A stretch of 64,000 bases of DNA from NCBI GenBank assembly GCA_017303795.1, contig JAFLBR010000001.1:434001-498000 (forward strand), read 5' to 3'. The stretch is from Cytophagales bacterium (GTDB lineage Bacteria > Bacteroidota > Bacteroidia > Cytophagales > Cyclobacteriaceae). The position numbers and the translations under genes are program-made. Within the stretch, counting starts at the first letter, position 1. The number at the start of each line of letters is the position of its first letter. Positions 27,061-36,779 of the stretch are shown in pieces. The notes under the pieces were generated by a model, which was given only the letters and a program-made list of their open reading frames with translations, was not told the DNA's origin and made no database searches.

Positions 27061-28242
27061 ATGCAGTACGATGTAGATGCACGAGGTTATTATGGAAATT
27101 TTGGTGGTGCTTACATTCCCGAAATGTTGTATCCCAATGTAGAGGAATTACGCACCCGCTATTTGGAGATTATGCAACAACCAGATTTTCAAAAAGAGTT
27201 TGCCGATCTGCTTCGGCATTATGTCGGTCGCCCTACGCCACTTTACCATGCCACGAGACTATCAGAAAAATACAACGCTAACATTTACCTGAAACGCGAA
27301 GACCTTTGCCATACTGGTGCGCATAAAATCAACAATACCATTGGCCAGATTTTGTTAGCCAAACGACTCGGCAAACAAAAAATAATTGCCGAGACCGGAG
27401 CTGGTCAACATGGTGTAGCTACGGCTACCGTGTGTGCATTAATGGGTATGGAGTGTATTGTGTATATGGGTAAGTTGGATATGGATCGTCAGCGCCCCAA
27501 TGTAGAACGCATGCGCATTCTCGGCACCAAGGTTGTTCCTGCATTATCAGGCAACATGACGTTGAAAGATGCTACCAACGAAGCCATGCGCCATTGGATT
27601 AATCATCCGACTGATACACATTATATCATTGGTTCGGTGGTGGGGCCGCATCCATATCCACACATGGTTACGTTGTTTCAATCTGTCATCAGCGAAGAAA
27701 TTAAAAAGCAATTGATAGCAGAGATCGGGCAACCTAATCCCGATTACGTAGTGGCCTGTGTGGGTGGTGGCAGTAATGCAGCTGGTGCATTTTATCATTA
27801 CTTAAATGAAGAGCACGTAAACCTGATTGGTGTTGAAGCTGCGGGCCTTGGTGTGGATAGTGGCGAATCGGCTGCGACTACCGCATTGGGCAAGCCGGGC
27901 GTGTTGCATGGTAGTAAAACGCTATTAATGCAAACCAGCGATGGTCAGGTTGTTGAACCGTATTCTATTTCTGCGGGTTTGGATTATCCCGGCATTGGTC
28001 CATTGCATGCACACTTGTTTGAAACCGGTCGCGTACAGTTTGTAAACGCTACCGATGATGAAGCGATGAATGCCGGTATTGAACTGGCGCGCATGGAAGG
28101 AATTATTCCGGCAATTGAATCGGCACATGCAATCGCAGCGCTTGCAAAGTTAGAACTCACTAAAGAAGATGTAGTAGTGGTTAACCTTTCGGGAAGAGGT
28201 GATAAAGATTTGGAGACTTATATCCGTTGGGGAAAATATTGA
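27061..28242 (+). CDS. trpB: Tryptophan synthase beta chain
   Basis: 393 aa, standard length for TrpB1. PLP lysine K89 in [24 protein letters not shown], the phosphate-binding [10 protein letters not shown], and LSGRGDKD near the end. It condenses indole with serine. It is separated from trpA by 86 nt that carry an inverted-repeat element (28254-28300), the only sizable gap in the operon. Confidence 0.98.
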   Translation: MQYDVDARGYYGNFGGAYIPEMLYPNVEELRTRYLEIMQQPDFQKEFADLLRHYVGRPTPLYHATRLSEKYNANIYLKREDLCHTGAHKINNTIGQILLAKRLGKQKIIAETGAGQHGVATATVCALMGMECIVYMGKLDMDRQRPNVERMRILGTKVVPALSGNMTLKDATNEAMRHWINHPTDTHYIIGSVVGPHPYPHMVTLFQSVISEEIKKQLIAEIGQPNPDYVVACVGGGSNAAGAFYHYLNEEHVNLIGVEAAGLGVDSGESAATTALGKPGVLHGSKTLLMQTSDGQVVEPYSISAGLDYPGIGPLHAHLFETGRVQFVNATDDEAMNAGIELARMEGIIPAIESAHAIAALAKLELTKEDVVVVNLSGRGDKDLETYIRWGKY

Positions 28243-28253
28243 GATAGCCGAAC

Positions 28254-28300
28254 AGGCGTCTGACCGGTATTATGTGAAGCTATTAACCGGTCTGACGCCT
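28254..28300. repeat. Inverted-repeat element between trpB and trpA
   Basis: Arms at 28254-28268 (AGGCGTCTGACCGGT) and 28286-28300 (ACCGGTCTGACGCCT) form a 15-bp stem with one central T-T mismatch and a 17-nt loop. The core AGGCGTCTGAC recurs in a second intergenic hairpin at 34239-34286. No T-run follows, so it is unlikely to stop transcription into trpA. It may stabilise or process the mRNA. Confidence 0.7.
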
Positions 28301-28328
28301 TGGGTAGTATTGAATTAAAAGATTTCAA

Positions 28329-29102
28329 ATGAAAAATAGAATTACAGAATTATTGTCGAACACAAAGAAGCCGGTGCTTTCTGTTTTTTATACAGCCGGA
28401 TTTCCAAACCTGAATGATACGGAAGCCATTGCAATATCGCTTGAAGCAGCAGGTGCCGACTTAATTGAAATCGGAATTCCATTTTCCGATCCGGTGGCCG
28501 ATGGCCCCACCATTCAGGCCAGTAACAAGAAGGCGTTAGAGAATGGTATGACAGTGGAGTTGTTGTTGAAGCAAGTGACTTCCATTCGCAGTAAAATAAA
28601 ACTGCCTATTGTTTTAATGGGTTACTTAAATCCGGTAATGCAATATGGCGTTGAACGTTTTTTTAAAGATGCCTCAGCCGCTGGTGTAGATGGATTAATC
28701 TTACCCGATCTGCCCTTAGATGAATTTCCACAATACGAAGCATTAACCGCTTCATTGAACCTTAGTGTTTCCTTTTTGATTTCGCCTACAACAAGCGAGG
28801 CGCGGATCAGAAAAATTGATGCCCTTAGTTCAGGTTTTATCTATGCCGTTTCTGCCTCCAGCACCACAGGCGCGAAGGATGAATTCAGTTCGGAGCAAAT
28901 GGCTTACTTTCAAAAACTAAAATCACTTAAACTCAGCAATCCTTTTTTGATTGGTTTCGGAATTTCAAATTCAAAAACGTATGCGCAGGCCTGCACGAAT
29001 GCAGCTGGGGCTATTGTGGGTAGTTCATTTATTAATCAAATCAGTACAAGTAAAAATCTTGAGACTGATATTCGTCAATTTGTAAAGTCGTTAACAGCAT
29101 GA
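28329..29102 (+). CDS. trpA: Tryptophan synthase alpha chain
   Basis: 257 aa. It cleaves indole-3-glycerol phosphate to indole, which passes to TrpB. The catalytic Glu (E47 in LIEIGIPFSDP) and Asp (D58 in VADGP) are present, with LMGYLNPV, DGLILPDLPLDE and the phosphate-binding GFGIS and GSSF segments. Its TGA stop overlaps the ATG of the following DAHP synthase gene. Confidence 0.97.
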   Translation: MKNRITELLSNTKKPVLSVFYTAGFPNLNDTEAIAISLEAAGADLIEIGIPFSDPVADGPTIQASNKKALENGMTVELLLKQVTSIRSKIKLPIVLMGYLNPVMQYGVERFFKDASAAGVDGLILPDLPLDEFPQYEALTASLNLSVSFLISPTTSEARIRKIDALSSGFIYAVSASSTTGAKDEFSSEQMAYFQKLKSLKLSNPFLIGFGISNSKTYAQACTNAAGAIVGSSFINQISTSKNLETDIRQFVKSLTA

Positions 29103-30106
29103 TTATCGAGTTAAAATCAAAGATTAATCCAGAGGTTAAAAAATCTATTGTTGCTAAGGTTGCGGCTCTGGGTTACAAATCCATGGAAGTAAACACGCAA
29201 CGCAGTCAATATTTGGTGGCCATCGGAAAAAAGGAGTTTGATATTCGCACCATCGGACACATGGCTGGCATTGCCGATATTCATCAGGTTTCAGATGAAT
29301 ATAAACTGGTTTCAAAAAAATGGAAAGTAGCACCTACGGTAATTGATCTGGGCGATGGCGTAACGATTGGTGGTAACGGTTTGTCAATCATGGCCGGGCC
29401 ATGTTCTATTGAGAATGAAAAGCAGATCGAACAAACTATTCAACATCTGGTAAGTAATAATGTGCGCATTATGCGCGGGGGCGTGTTTAAACCACGCAGT
29501 TCGCCTTATGCCTTTCGGGGTTTAGGTATTGATGGCTTGAAGTTGTGGTATGAGTTGGCCCGGAAGAATGGAATTAAAATTATCAGTGAGGTAATGCAGG
29601 TAAGCCAGATTGAACCGATGCTGCCGTATGTAGATGTATTTCAGGTAGGCGCGCGCAACACTCAGAATTTTAATTTACTGGATGAGTTGGGCAAAGTAGA
29701 TAAACCCGTGATGATTAAACGCGGTATCTCCGGAACGATTGATGAGTTGCTGTCATCAGCCGAATATGTTTTCTCAGCTGGAAATGAAAAGTTGATTCTA
29801 TGCGAACGCGGTATTCGCACGTATGAAAAAGCCAGTCGCAATACAATGGATATTAATGCCATTCCAATTCTGAAAGCAAAATCGCATTTGCCCGTGGTAG
29901 CTGATCCCTCGCATGGCATTGGTATTCGGGAGTTTGTACCACCAGTGGCATTGGCTGCGGCTGTTGCCGGAGCGGATGGTATTATTTATGAAACGCATCA
30001 AAAGCCGGAAGAAGCTTTTAGCGATGGGCAGCAAACGTTAGACTTTGATGAATCCAGTCGCTTGATTGAAAAACTTCGGGCTGCGCATAAGCTTATGGCG
30101 AACTGA
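29099..30106 (+). CDS. aroF: 3-deoxy-7-phosphoheptulonate synthase (AroF/AroA type I beta)
   Basis: 335 aa. The N-terminal ferredoxin-like regulatory domain (about 1-70) precedes the barrel with IMAGPCSIEN, MRGGVFKPRSSPYAF, EVMQVSQIEPMLPYVDVFQVGARN, VMIKRG, LCERGIRTYE, PVVADPSHGIG and the metal ligands near the end. It catalyses the first step of the shikimate pathway. The 4-nt overlap with trpA makes it the last gene of the trp operon. Chorismate supply should therefore be boosted together with tryptophan synthesis when the attenuator opens (inference). Confidence 0.95.
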   Translation: MIIELKSKINPEVKKSIVAKVAALGYKSMEVNTQRSQYLVAIGKKEFDIRTIGHMAGIADIHQVSDEYKLVSKKWKVAPTVIDLGDGVTIGGNGLSIMAGPCSIENEKQIEQTIQHLVSNNVRIMRGGVFKPRSSPYAFRGLGIDGLKLWYELARKNGIKIISEVMQVSQIEPMLPYVDVFQVGARNTQNFNLLDELGKVDKPVMIKRGISGTIDELLSSAEYVFSAGNEKLILCERGIRTYEKASRNTMDINAIPILKAKSHLPVVADPSHGIGIREFVPPVALAAAVAGADGIIYETHQKPEEAFSDGQQTLDFDESSRLIEKLRAAHKLMAN

Positions 30107-30108
30107 GA

Positions 30109-32022
30109 TCACTGAAAAGGTAAATCGGGTTGCTTCGCCTTTCGTTTTTCATTTTCAACCTTAATCCAATTGTGTCCGGTTTCAAAGTTGTCGAAGAAAT
30201 TAAAATGGACGGGGTAGGCGTTGGTGATGTCCTGCTTTTTAGATTCAAAACCTTCGGCACTATAATCGGCAGGATTCACAACTACCGCCACGCGCCTGAT
30301 GCCTACCTTAACATATTCTGCTTTATACTTTGCCCGAATCTGATTCAGTGCAACTTCATCGCGATACGGAACCTTACGAACATCTGAAATCCAATTAGGT
30401 GTACGATACGTTTTAAGAAAGTCTAACGACAGCACAAGTACGTTTTCAAAGTCTTCATTCGAGTGAGCTGCTTTCCAGATTGTACATAGGGAATCGATAG
30501 AAGCATCATAATAAATTTTTACCACTTCATTTTCTAACAGCAGTTGTTCATTTACATCTTCGGTTAATTTAAGCTTAACCAGAAAGGTGGTGCCGCGATC
30601 AACCTCACTTCTTACTTCTATTTTTCCACCAAGCGCTTCCGTTTGAAGTTTCACCAGAAACAACCCCAGGCCTTTGCCTTCAATATGGGTATGAAACCTA
30701 CGGTATAGCGTAAAAAGTTTGTCACCAAAACGTTTCATATCAATGCCCATGCCGTTGTCTGTAACTTCTAATTGAATATGATCAGCAGCTTTGGTTGTGC
30801 GCACCTGTACTACACAAGTCCGTTCGGGGTTACGATATTTAATCGCATTACTCACCAGGTTATACAAAATGCTATGCACCATCGGTTTCACGGAATAAAT
30901 TTCAGGTGCGTTTTCAAATGAGGTTGTAATCTCAACTTCATTATCCTCAATATCTTTTGTCAATTGTGTTTTAATGTTTTCCATCAGGCCTTCCCACACA
31001 ATGGGTTGGCGAAGGCGTGTAATCCGATTGCGCGTATCAATGATGTTACTCAGATCGAGAATAGTTGACTCAAGTGCTTTTACCGAACTTTTGAAATGAA
31101 CAAGAAGCGGAGTGTTTGAAGGCCCCAACTCACCCTCATTAACCAACGCCAGCAAACCTGTTATACTGGCCAGCGGCCCGCGCAGGTTATGCGAAATAGT
31201 ATAACTGAATTGTTGCAGATCGTTGTTGTGGCTGATCAACTCCGCGTTGGTTTCCAGAAGTTGTTGATTTTTATCAACCAGCTCGCGGTTCAGATTCAGG
31301 TTTTCTTCGCTTAGTTGATCTTGTTGTTTTTGAATTACCGCATTGGCATGTTGTAATTCGCTGCTTTTGGTTTTAAGTTCTTCAATCAGGGTTTCATTGG
31401 CTGCTTCCGATTTTTCAAAACTTCGTTTCAGAAAAAAAGTTGTGATCGCAATTACAAAAAATGCGGCCAGCGTCATGAAGGTGAGGAAGAAATAATTCGG
31501 GCCGGAAAAACCTTTCTGGTAATAGCCCACACCAAACCAATTATGGATTGGGTCGTACAATACAATGCATAGCATGTTTACACCGAGGGCTATAGTCCAG
31601 AACCGAAGTTCTTTTAACCTGAAAAGAATGAATGGAAATAACGTTGCCGTTAATAGTGTTAACCGGAATTCGAAGTATTGAAATTCTTCTAACTGAAAAT
31701 AATCAAACTTATCTACTACCGAAACCACAATGGAAGCCAGGCTCACGATAGTGGATAAGAAAATCCGCGCAAGCGAAATGAAACCTAAGCGGTTTAGTAG
31801 CAGCGGAGAAAGAAACAGAATAGTGAAACCTAATGCTAATTGCGAACTGTAGATCAACCCAAATGCAGAGGTGGAAAGAATACACAAAAACAAAGTAAAA
31901 GCAGCTATCAGCAGGCTGATGCGATTGGTTAAAGTTACGGTTCTGCGTTGCTGAATGGGTTGCGAAGTGTGGGTTCCCCAATGACTAAGCCGCCTCCAGA
32001 TTGCTTCTAATTCACGCATCAT
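30109..32022 (-). CDS. Membrane sensor histidine kinase with extra C-terminal domain
   Basis: 637 aa. Several transmembrane segments lie at about 30-210, followed by a coiled coil (about 215-265) and HisKA with phosphoacceptor His278 in YTISHNLRGPLASI. The HATPase has an N-box NLVSNAIKYRNP, a G1 box VTDNGMGID and a G2 box GKGLGLFLVK. About 130 residues follow the kinase domain (from VVKIYYDASIDSL to the end). They resemble the small SpoIIAA/STAS-like proteins of Bacteroidota rather than a receiver domain. The signal and response regulator are unknown; no regulator gene is adjacent. It converges on the trp operon with only 2 bp between stops. Start ATG at 32022, or the next codon, also ATG. 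Confidence 0.88.
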   Translation of the reverse strand: MMRELEAIWRRLSHWGTHTSQPIQQRRTVTLTNRISLLIAAFTLFLCILSTSAFGLIYSSQLALGFTILFLSPLLLNRLGFISLARIFLSTIVSLASIVVSVVDKFDYFQLEEFQYFEFRLTLLTATLFPFILFRLKELRFWTIALGVNMLCIVLYDPIHNWFGVGYYQKGFSGPNYFFLTFMTLAAFFVIAITTFFLKRSFEKSEAANETLIEELKTKSSELQHANAVIQKQQDQLSEENLNLNRELVDKNQQLLETNAELISHNNDLQQFSYTISHNLRGPLASITGLLALVNEGELGPSNTPLLVHFKSSVKALESTILDLSNIIDTRNRITRLRQPIVWEGLMENIKTQLTKDIEDNEVEITTSFENAPEIYSVKPMVHSILYNLVSNAIKYRNPERTCVVQVRTTKAADHIQLEVTDNGMGIDMKRFGDKLFTLYRRFHTHIEGKGLGLFLVKLQTEALGGKIEVRSEVDRGTTFLVKLKLTEDVNEQLLLENEVVKIYYDASIDSLCTIWKAAHSNEDFENVLVLSLDFLKTYRTPNWISDVRKVPYRDEVALNQIRAKYKAEYVKVGIRRVAVVVNPADYSAEGFESKKQDITNAYPVHFNFFDNFETGHNWIKVENEKRKAKQPDLPFQ

Positions 32023-32125
32023 AATGAATTAGGAAAAGTACTTTGCTTTGCGTTTCCATACAAATCTTTTTTAACGTAGAAGGCTGGTAAATTATTTATA
32101 TTGAACCCGTTTCAAACGATTGAAG

Positions 32126-34210
32126 ATGGCGGGAAAAGCGATAAAAGTGCAACACGGTAAGTCAACCCTTAAACCGGCATTGCTGAAGCAAGCGTATAAG
32201 CTAATGAAGACAGCCGAACGGATGGCGCGGTTGTATGATGAGCAACGTGAGATTTGTGCTAAGTATGTTCACAGTACCTCACGTGGCCACGAGGCTATTC
32301 AGTTAGCGGTAGGGTTGCAACTAAAAGCGTATGACTATGCCTCGCTTTATTACCGCGATGAATCAATTCTATTAGCGTTGGGTTTACAACCATACGAGTT
32401 GATGCTGCAGTTAATGGCTAAGGCCGATGATCCCTTTACCGGTGGCCGAAGTTATTATGGACATCCGGCATTAAAGCGCGAAGGCTTTCCGATTATTCCG
32501 CATCAAAGTTCGGCTACAGGCATGCAAGCTATTCCGGCAACGGGTATGGCGCATGCTATTTCATACCTGCAATCAACCAAACAACTTAAAGGCAAGCCAA
32601 TTGTTTTATGTTCGCTGGGCGATGGCTCGGTAACCGAAGGTGAAGTAGCAGAAGCGTTTCAGATGGCGGTGTTAAAATCTTTGCCCATTTTTTACCTCGT
32701 GCAGGATAATGAATGGGGAATTTCTGCTACCGGTAACGAGATGCGAGCCATGAATGCATACGAATATGCAGCCGGCTTTAAAGGTATGCACCGGATGCAA
32801 GTGGACGGTGCCGATTTTACTGCGAGTTTTCAGGCGGTTGAAGAAGCTATCGCTTATGTAAGAAATAATCAGGCTCCGGTTTTGTTACATGCAACTTGCC
32901 CGTTGTTGGGGCATCATACTTCGGGAGTACGAAAGGAATGGTATCGGGGTGATGATCTTAACGTTCACGCAAAGCGCGATCCGATTGCTGTGCTGGAAAA
33001 ACAATTAACTGAATCGGGAATAAGTAAGGCTGAATTAAAATCAATAGAATCAGAAGCAGATCAACTTGTGCTGGCTGATTTCGAAAAAGCAGTTGCTGCC
33101 GCAGATGCCGATGCACATGATTTTGACTCACATGAGTTTGCACCAACTCCTATTACCGAAGAAACCGGTAAACGAAGTCCGGCAAAAGCTGCCAAAGTAA
33201 TTATGGTAGATGCTGCGCTACATGCCGTAGATGAAATTTTAAAGACAGAGCCAACAGCGATATTTTATGGACAGGATGTAGGGGGTAGGTTAGGAGGTGT
33301 GTTTCGCGAGGCGGCCACATTAGCACAGAAGTATGGCGATGAAAGAGTGTTTAATACACCGATACAGGAAGCGTACATTATTGGTTCAACCGCAGGCATG
33401 TCTGCCGTAGGAGTGAAGCCAATAGTTGAAATTCAGTTTGCCGATTATATCTGGCCGGGTCTTAATCAACTGGTTGAAGAACTTTCTAAAAGTTGTTATT
33501 TATCGAAAGGAAAATTTCCGGTGCAGGCTTTGATCCGCGTTCCGATTGGTGCCTATGGTGGTGGTGGGCCGTATCATTCCGGAAGTATTGAATCTACGTT
33601 GCTAACCATTCGCGGAATTAAAGTAGTATATCCATCCAACGCAGCCGATATGAAAGGTTTGATGAAAGCCGCCTTTCATGATCCTAATCCTGTGGTGATG
33701 TTAGAACATAAGGGTTTGTATTGGAGTAAACTACCGGGCACAGCCGATGCTAAAACCATTGAACCCGATGAAGATTATCTGCTACCCCTTGGTAAAGGAA
33801 ACATTGTATTACACGCTTCCGCTGAAAAACTTGCTGCCTCGGAAACTGTCCTAATAATCACCTACGGTATGGGTGTGTATTGGGCCCGCGAAGCAGCCAC
33901 TGAATTTGCAGGACAGATTGAGATTATAGATTTGCGTACACTTAATCCAATTGATTGGGATTTAATTGCCGATCGCGTAAAGCAACACGGTCGTGTGTTG
34001 GTGCTTACGGAAGAGCCGGTTCTTAATTCATTTGCCGAATCGTTAGCCGGAAGAATTTCACAACGTTGTTTTACCGATCTCGATGCACCTGTTTCAGTTG
34101 TGGGTTCTGCTAACCTTCCGGCAGTACCGCTTAACATGGCATTGGAAAAAATGATGCTGCCCAATGCTGGTAAAGTAGTGGAAGAAATAGGTAAGTTGTT
34201 GAAGTGGTAA
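32126..34210 (+). CDS. Fused alpha/beta 2-oxoacid dehydrogenase E1 (branched-chain type)
   Basis: About 694 aa from the ATG at 32126; a TTG two codons upstream is less likely. The N-terminal half is an E1-alpha domain with the thiamine diphosphate motif GDGSVTEGEVAEAFQMA..N and GHHTSG. The C-terminal half is E1-beta with GQDVGGRLGGVFREA, FNTPIQEAYIIGSTAGMSAVG, PIVEIQFADYIWPG, RVPIGAYGGGGPYHSGSIE and VYPSNAAD. It decarboxylates branched-chain 2-oxoacids and passes the acyl group to a lipoyl E2, feeding branched fatty acid synthesis. The alpha-beta fusion is common in Bacteroidota. The E2 and E3 genes are not in this window. Confidence 0.92.
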   Translation: MAGKAIKVQHGKSTLKPALLKQAYKLMKTAERMARLYDEQREICAKYVHSTSRGHEAIQLAVGLQLKAYDYASLYYRDESILLALGLQPYELMLQLMAKADDPFTGGRSYYGHPALKREGFPIIPHQSSATGMQAIPATGMAHAISYLQSTKQLKGKPIVLCSLGDGSVTEGEVAEAFQMAVLKSLPIFYLVQDNEWGISATGNEMRAMNAYEYAAGFKGMHRMQVDGADFTASFQAVEEAIAYVRNNQAPVLLHATCPLLGHHTSGVRKEWYRGDDLNVHAKRDPIAVLEKQLTESGISKAELKSIESEADQLVLADFEKAVAAADADAHDFDSHEFAPTPITEETGKRSPAKAAKVIMVDAALHAVDEILKTEPTAIFYGQDVGGRLGGVFREAATLAQKYGDERVFNTPIQEAYIIGSTAGMSAVGVKPIVEIQFADYIWPGLNQLVEELSKSCYLSKGKFPVQALIRVPIGAYGGGGPYHSGSIESTLLTIRGIKVVYPSNAADMKGLMKAAFHDPNPVVMLEHKGLYWSKLPGTADAKTIEPDEDYLLPLGKGNIVLHASAEKLAASETVLIITYGMGVYWAREAATEFAGQIEIIDLRTLNPIDWDLIADRVKQHGRVLVLTEEPVLNSFAESLAGRISQRCFTDLDAPVSVVGSANLPAVPLNMALEKMMLPNAGKVVEEIGKLLKW

Positions 34211-34238
34211 CTGCTGTTGCGCATACTTAAACAAGTAT

Positions 34239-34286
34239 AGGCGTCTGACGGCTGTTTACTTAAGGCTATAGCCGTCTTGACGCCTA
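34239..34286. repeat. Second intergenic hairpin of the AGGCGTCTGAC family
   Basis: AGGCGTCTGACGGCT (34239-34253) pairs imperfectly with AGCCGTCTTGACGCCT (34270-34285), and the flanking TAT/ATA extends the stem. It lies between the convergent E1 and Omp85 genes, where it may act as a bidirectional transcription or decay barrier. It shares the 11-bp core AGGCGTCTGAC with the trpB-trpA element at 28254. Confidence 0.65.
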
Positions 34287-34305
34287 ATACATCAGATGGT
34301 AAGTA

Positions 34306-36777
34306 TCAGAACGGATACCCGATACCAATATTAAAAATCACAGGCTCACGATCTACTCCAAACGGCCCAAAGAATTTCATCTTGTTCAAAACAAAACGCT
34401 CACCTTCTGGTCGGCCGGGATCAAGTACCTTCATACCCACATCCAATCGTAACACCAGAAAAGAGAAATCAAACCGGAAACCAAAACCGGTACCCACACC
34501 CAATTGTTTATAGAAGTTGCCATCAATTCTGGACGAACCATTCCACGAGGCTACATTAGAACCTTCGCGTATAATTTGAAGTTGCCGGAACGACCACACA
34601 TTACCGGCATCAATAAAAATGGCACCGTTAACAAAGCCAAATAGTTTTCTGCGCAGTTCAATACTTCCTTCCAGCAAAACCTCACCGGGTTTTTCAAAAC
34701 TATAGTCAAACAAACCGTCTTTATCTGAATCGTTACTCAAGTTTGGCGGCACCGTTCCGATACCCAACCTTCGTGGCAACCAGGCCCGCACACTATTACT
34801 ACCACCGACAAAAAAGTATTTTTCATAGGGCAATACTTTATTATCGGCATAGGCATAACCTACACCGGTATTAAGTCGATAGGCTAACACAGTTGATTTA
34901 CTAATCACGATACTTTTGCGCAGGTCAAGATTAAAGCGCACATATTGATAAAGCTCTAATCCTTGCCGGGTAATGTAGCCCGGTTCGGCAAAGTTGAATA
35001 ACGTGCCACCGGTTTCGGCTTGCGCGCGCATGAAGAACGAACTCTTTTCGGTGTTACCGTAGTTATTGGGGTTCCACGTAATGCCAAAAATAATACTGCT
35101 TACAAAAGAAGGATTGAACGAGTTCTTGAGATTGTTACCCTGATTGTTTTGTAAATCGGTAAGCAGCCTGTTAAAAGCTGAATCTAATTTTGATCGGATA
35201 ATATTGAGGTTTATAAGCGTAAGCGAAAGCTGTGTGGTTTGTTTGTTCTGCCATGTGTACGTGTTGGAAACGGTAGTGATAGAGCGGGTGTACTCCGGGC
35301 GCTCGGTAAAAGTATAACCAGCCAATAATCGCGTGCGTGGATTGTATCTTGCAAACCGGGTAGCGGCCTTTTCGCTAAACGGAAAAAGAAATTGCGGAAA
35401 GGTGATGCTTCCATTTAAGCTGGCTTCGGTACTACGATAGAAGTTACTGCGATCAGTTGCTGAAGCCACACCTTCAAATCCAAAGCGACCATTGATTTCC
35501 AGAATCTCGAGTCCACGGAAAAGATTTCGCATTTTAAAATTCGTGCTGAAGTACGGCCCCGGAAAACCTTGTGTTACTGTAACCCCGGCTTCGTTCGACC
35601 AGGAGTAACGATCTAACGGACTGCAAAAGATATGGCCCACAAACTTACCGGCTGTAGAATCGCTGCCTGAGTTTACCTCTTCGTAGTTTACGTTAATGAA
35701 TTTAAAAATGTCGAGGTTGGCCAGTTGGCGCTGACTGTTGAATGTATTACTGCGACTATACAAACTGTCTTTGCGAATAAAAACCCTTCGCGAAAGAATC
35801 TTTTTGTTGTACTGATCCTTAAAATAATTGAAGGTGATAGAGTTGTATTCTTCCGAGGTTCGTTTCAAGGTATCGCGGGTGTTTACGGCTGCATCGGTGG
35901 TAAACAAAACCGAGTCAACCCGAAACAACTTGTGCGAATCTCTGCGGGCCGGATTGACAATTTCAATACGCACAGCAACTTGTTGCGAGCCGCGGTAGGC
36001 AGTATCAATCGAGAACTCTATGAATTGCCGCGTAAAGTTAAAGTAGCCTTTGTCTTTCATCAACAAATCAATCCGCTCGCGTTCCTTGTTCAACGTTTGC
36101 TGTTTGTACCGATCGTTCTTACGAATCAGACTTTGGCTTCTGGTTTTCTGAATTATTTTTCGAATACTCGAATCGCCAATCTGATAAAAGATGGTATCGA
36201 AAAAATAAGCTTTGCCAGGTTTAACCTGATAGGTAACACTTACTCTCTTTTTGTATTCTTTAATGGAAGAAGAAACCTGGTTTTGAAAGAAGCCTTCATT
36301 AAACAGGTAATCGGTCATCTTTTCTTCGGTGGCCAGCACATTGGCCGAATCGAATACGGCAGCAGGCTCGCCCCATTGCATAAACAAATTGCCTTCTTCA
36401 ATTTTTTTATTCAGTTCATCAACCTGATTTTGTTTGCGATATTGGTAGTTGGCCACGCGTTTAGCATTTTGGGTGGCGGCTATTTTTTTATCGAAGCGGG
36501 CTTCAACCTTGGCTTTTTTATCGATGAACTTTTGTTGCTTGTATCGCTTTTCGCCTTCGTGGTGCATCCACACCAGGCTGTTGATGGGCAGTCCTAAAAA
36601 CTTACGATTGGCTTTTTGTACATACAAATCGGCAAGCCCGCTTTTATTAATACCTTTAGGAGCCTCAATACTTTGTTTATCGAGTAACTTTTGGTTTTCC
36701 TGAAGGTACCGGGTACCCCGGCAGCCAGCCAGCAGCAAGAGCAACGTATAGAGAAGTATTTTTTTTGAACCGTTCAC
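34306..36777 (-). CDS. Omp85/BamA-TamA family outer membrane protein, lipoprotein type
   Basis: About 823 aa from GTG at 36777; a TTG at 36789 is the other option. The N-terminus KKILLYTLLLLLAGC is a lipoprotein signal with lipobox LAGC. POTRA-like segments follow (for example KRVSVTYQVKPGKAYFFDTIFY). The C-terminal half is a 16-strand-type barrel with the family motif VGGSNSVRAWLPRRLG, a late FIDAGNVW and a last residue Phe (FNIGIGYPF), the usual signal for barrel insertion. The family inserts or exports outer membrane proteins. A lipid-anchored N-terminus is seen in several Bacteroidota homologues. Its start codon lies 2 bp from the divergent methyltransferase start. Confidence 0.85.
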   Translation of the reverse strand: MNGSKKILLYTLLLLLAGCRGTRYLQENQKLLDKQSIEAPKGINKSGLADLYVQKANRKFLGLPINSLVWMHHEGEKRYKQQKFIDKKAKVEARFDKKIAATQNAKRVANYQYRKQNQVDELNKKIEEGNLFMQWGEPAAVFDSANVLATEEKMTDYLFNEGFFQNQVSSSIKEYKKRVSVTYQVKPGKAYFFDTIFYQIGDSSIRKIIQKTRSQSLIRKNDRYKQQTLNKERERIDLLMKDKGYFNFTRQFIEFSIDTAYRGSQQVAVRIEIVNPARRDSHKLFRVDSVLFTTDAAVNTRDTLKRTSEEYNSITFNYFKDQYNKKILSRRVFIRKDSLYSRSNTFNSQRQLANLDIFKFINVNYEEVNSGSDSTAGKFVGHIFCSPLDRYSWSNEAGVTVTQGFPGPYFSTNFKMRNLFRGLEILEINGRFGFEGVASATDRSNFYRSTEASLNGSITFPQFLFPFSEKAATRFARYNPRTRLLAGYTFTERPEYTRSITTVSNTYTWQNKQTTQLSLTLINLNIIRSKLDSAFNRLLTDLQNNQGNNLKNSFNPSFVSSIIFGITWNPNNYGNTEKSSFFMRAQAETGGTLFNFAEPGYITRQGLELYQYVRFNLDLRKSIVISKSTVLAYRLNTGVGYAYADNKVLPYEKYFFVGGSNSVRAWLPRRLGIGTVPPNLSNDSDKDGLFDYSFEKPGEVLLEGSIELRRKLFGFVNGAIFIDAGNVWSFRQLQIIREGSNVASWNGSSRIDGNFYKQLGVGTGFGFRFDFSFLVLRLDVGMKVLDPGRPEGERFVLNKMKFFGPFGVDREPVIFNIGIGYPF

Positions 36778-36779
36778 GT

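Noticed and set aside
28254-28300. Rho-independent terminator between trpB and trpA
   Set aside because: The stem is strong but no T-run follows on the plus strand, and trpA continues the pathway on the same strand.
35725-36597. 290-codon plus-strand frame opposite the Omp85 gene
   Set aside because: It is fully antisense to a gene with a clear signal, POTRA-like and barrel motifs. Its translation is a composition artefact rich in Phe/Ile with no domain.
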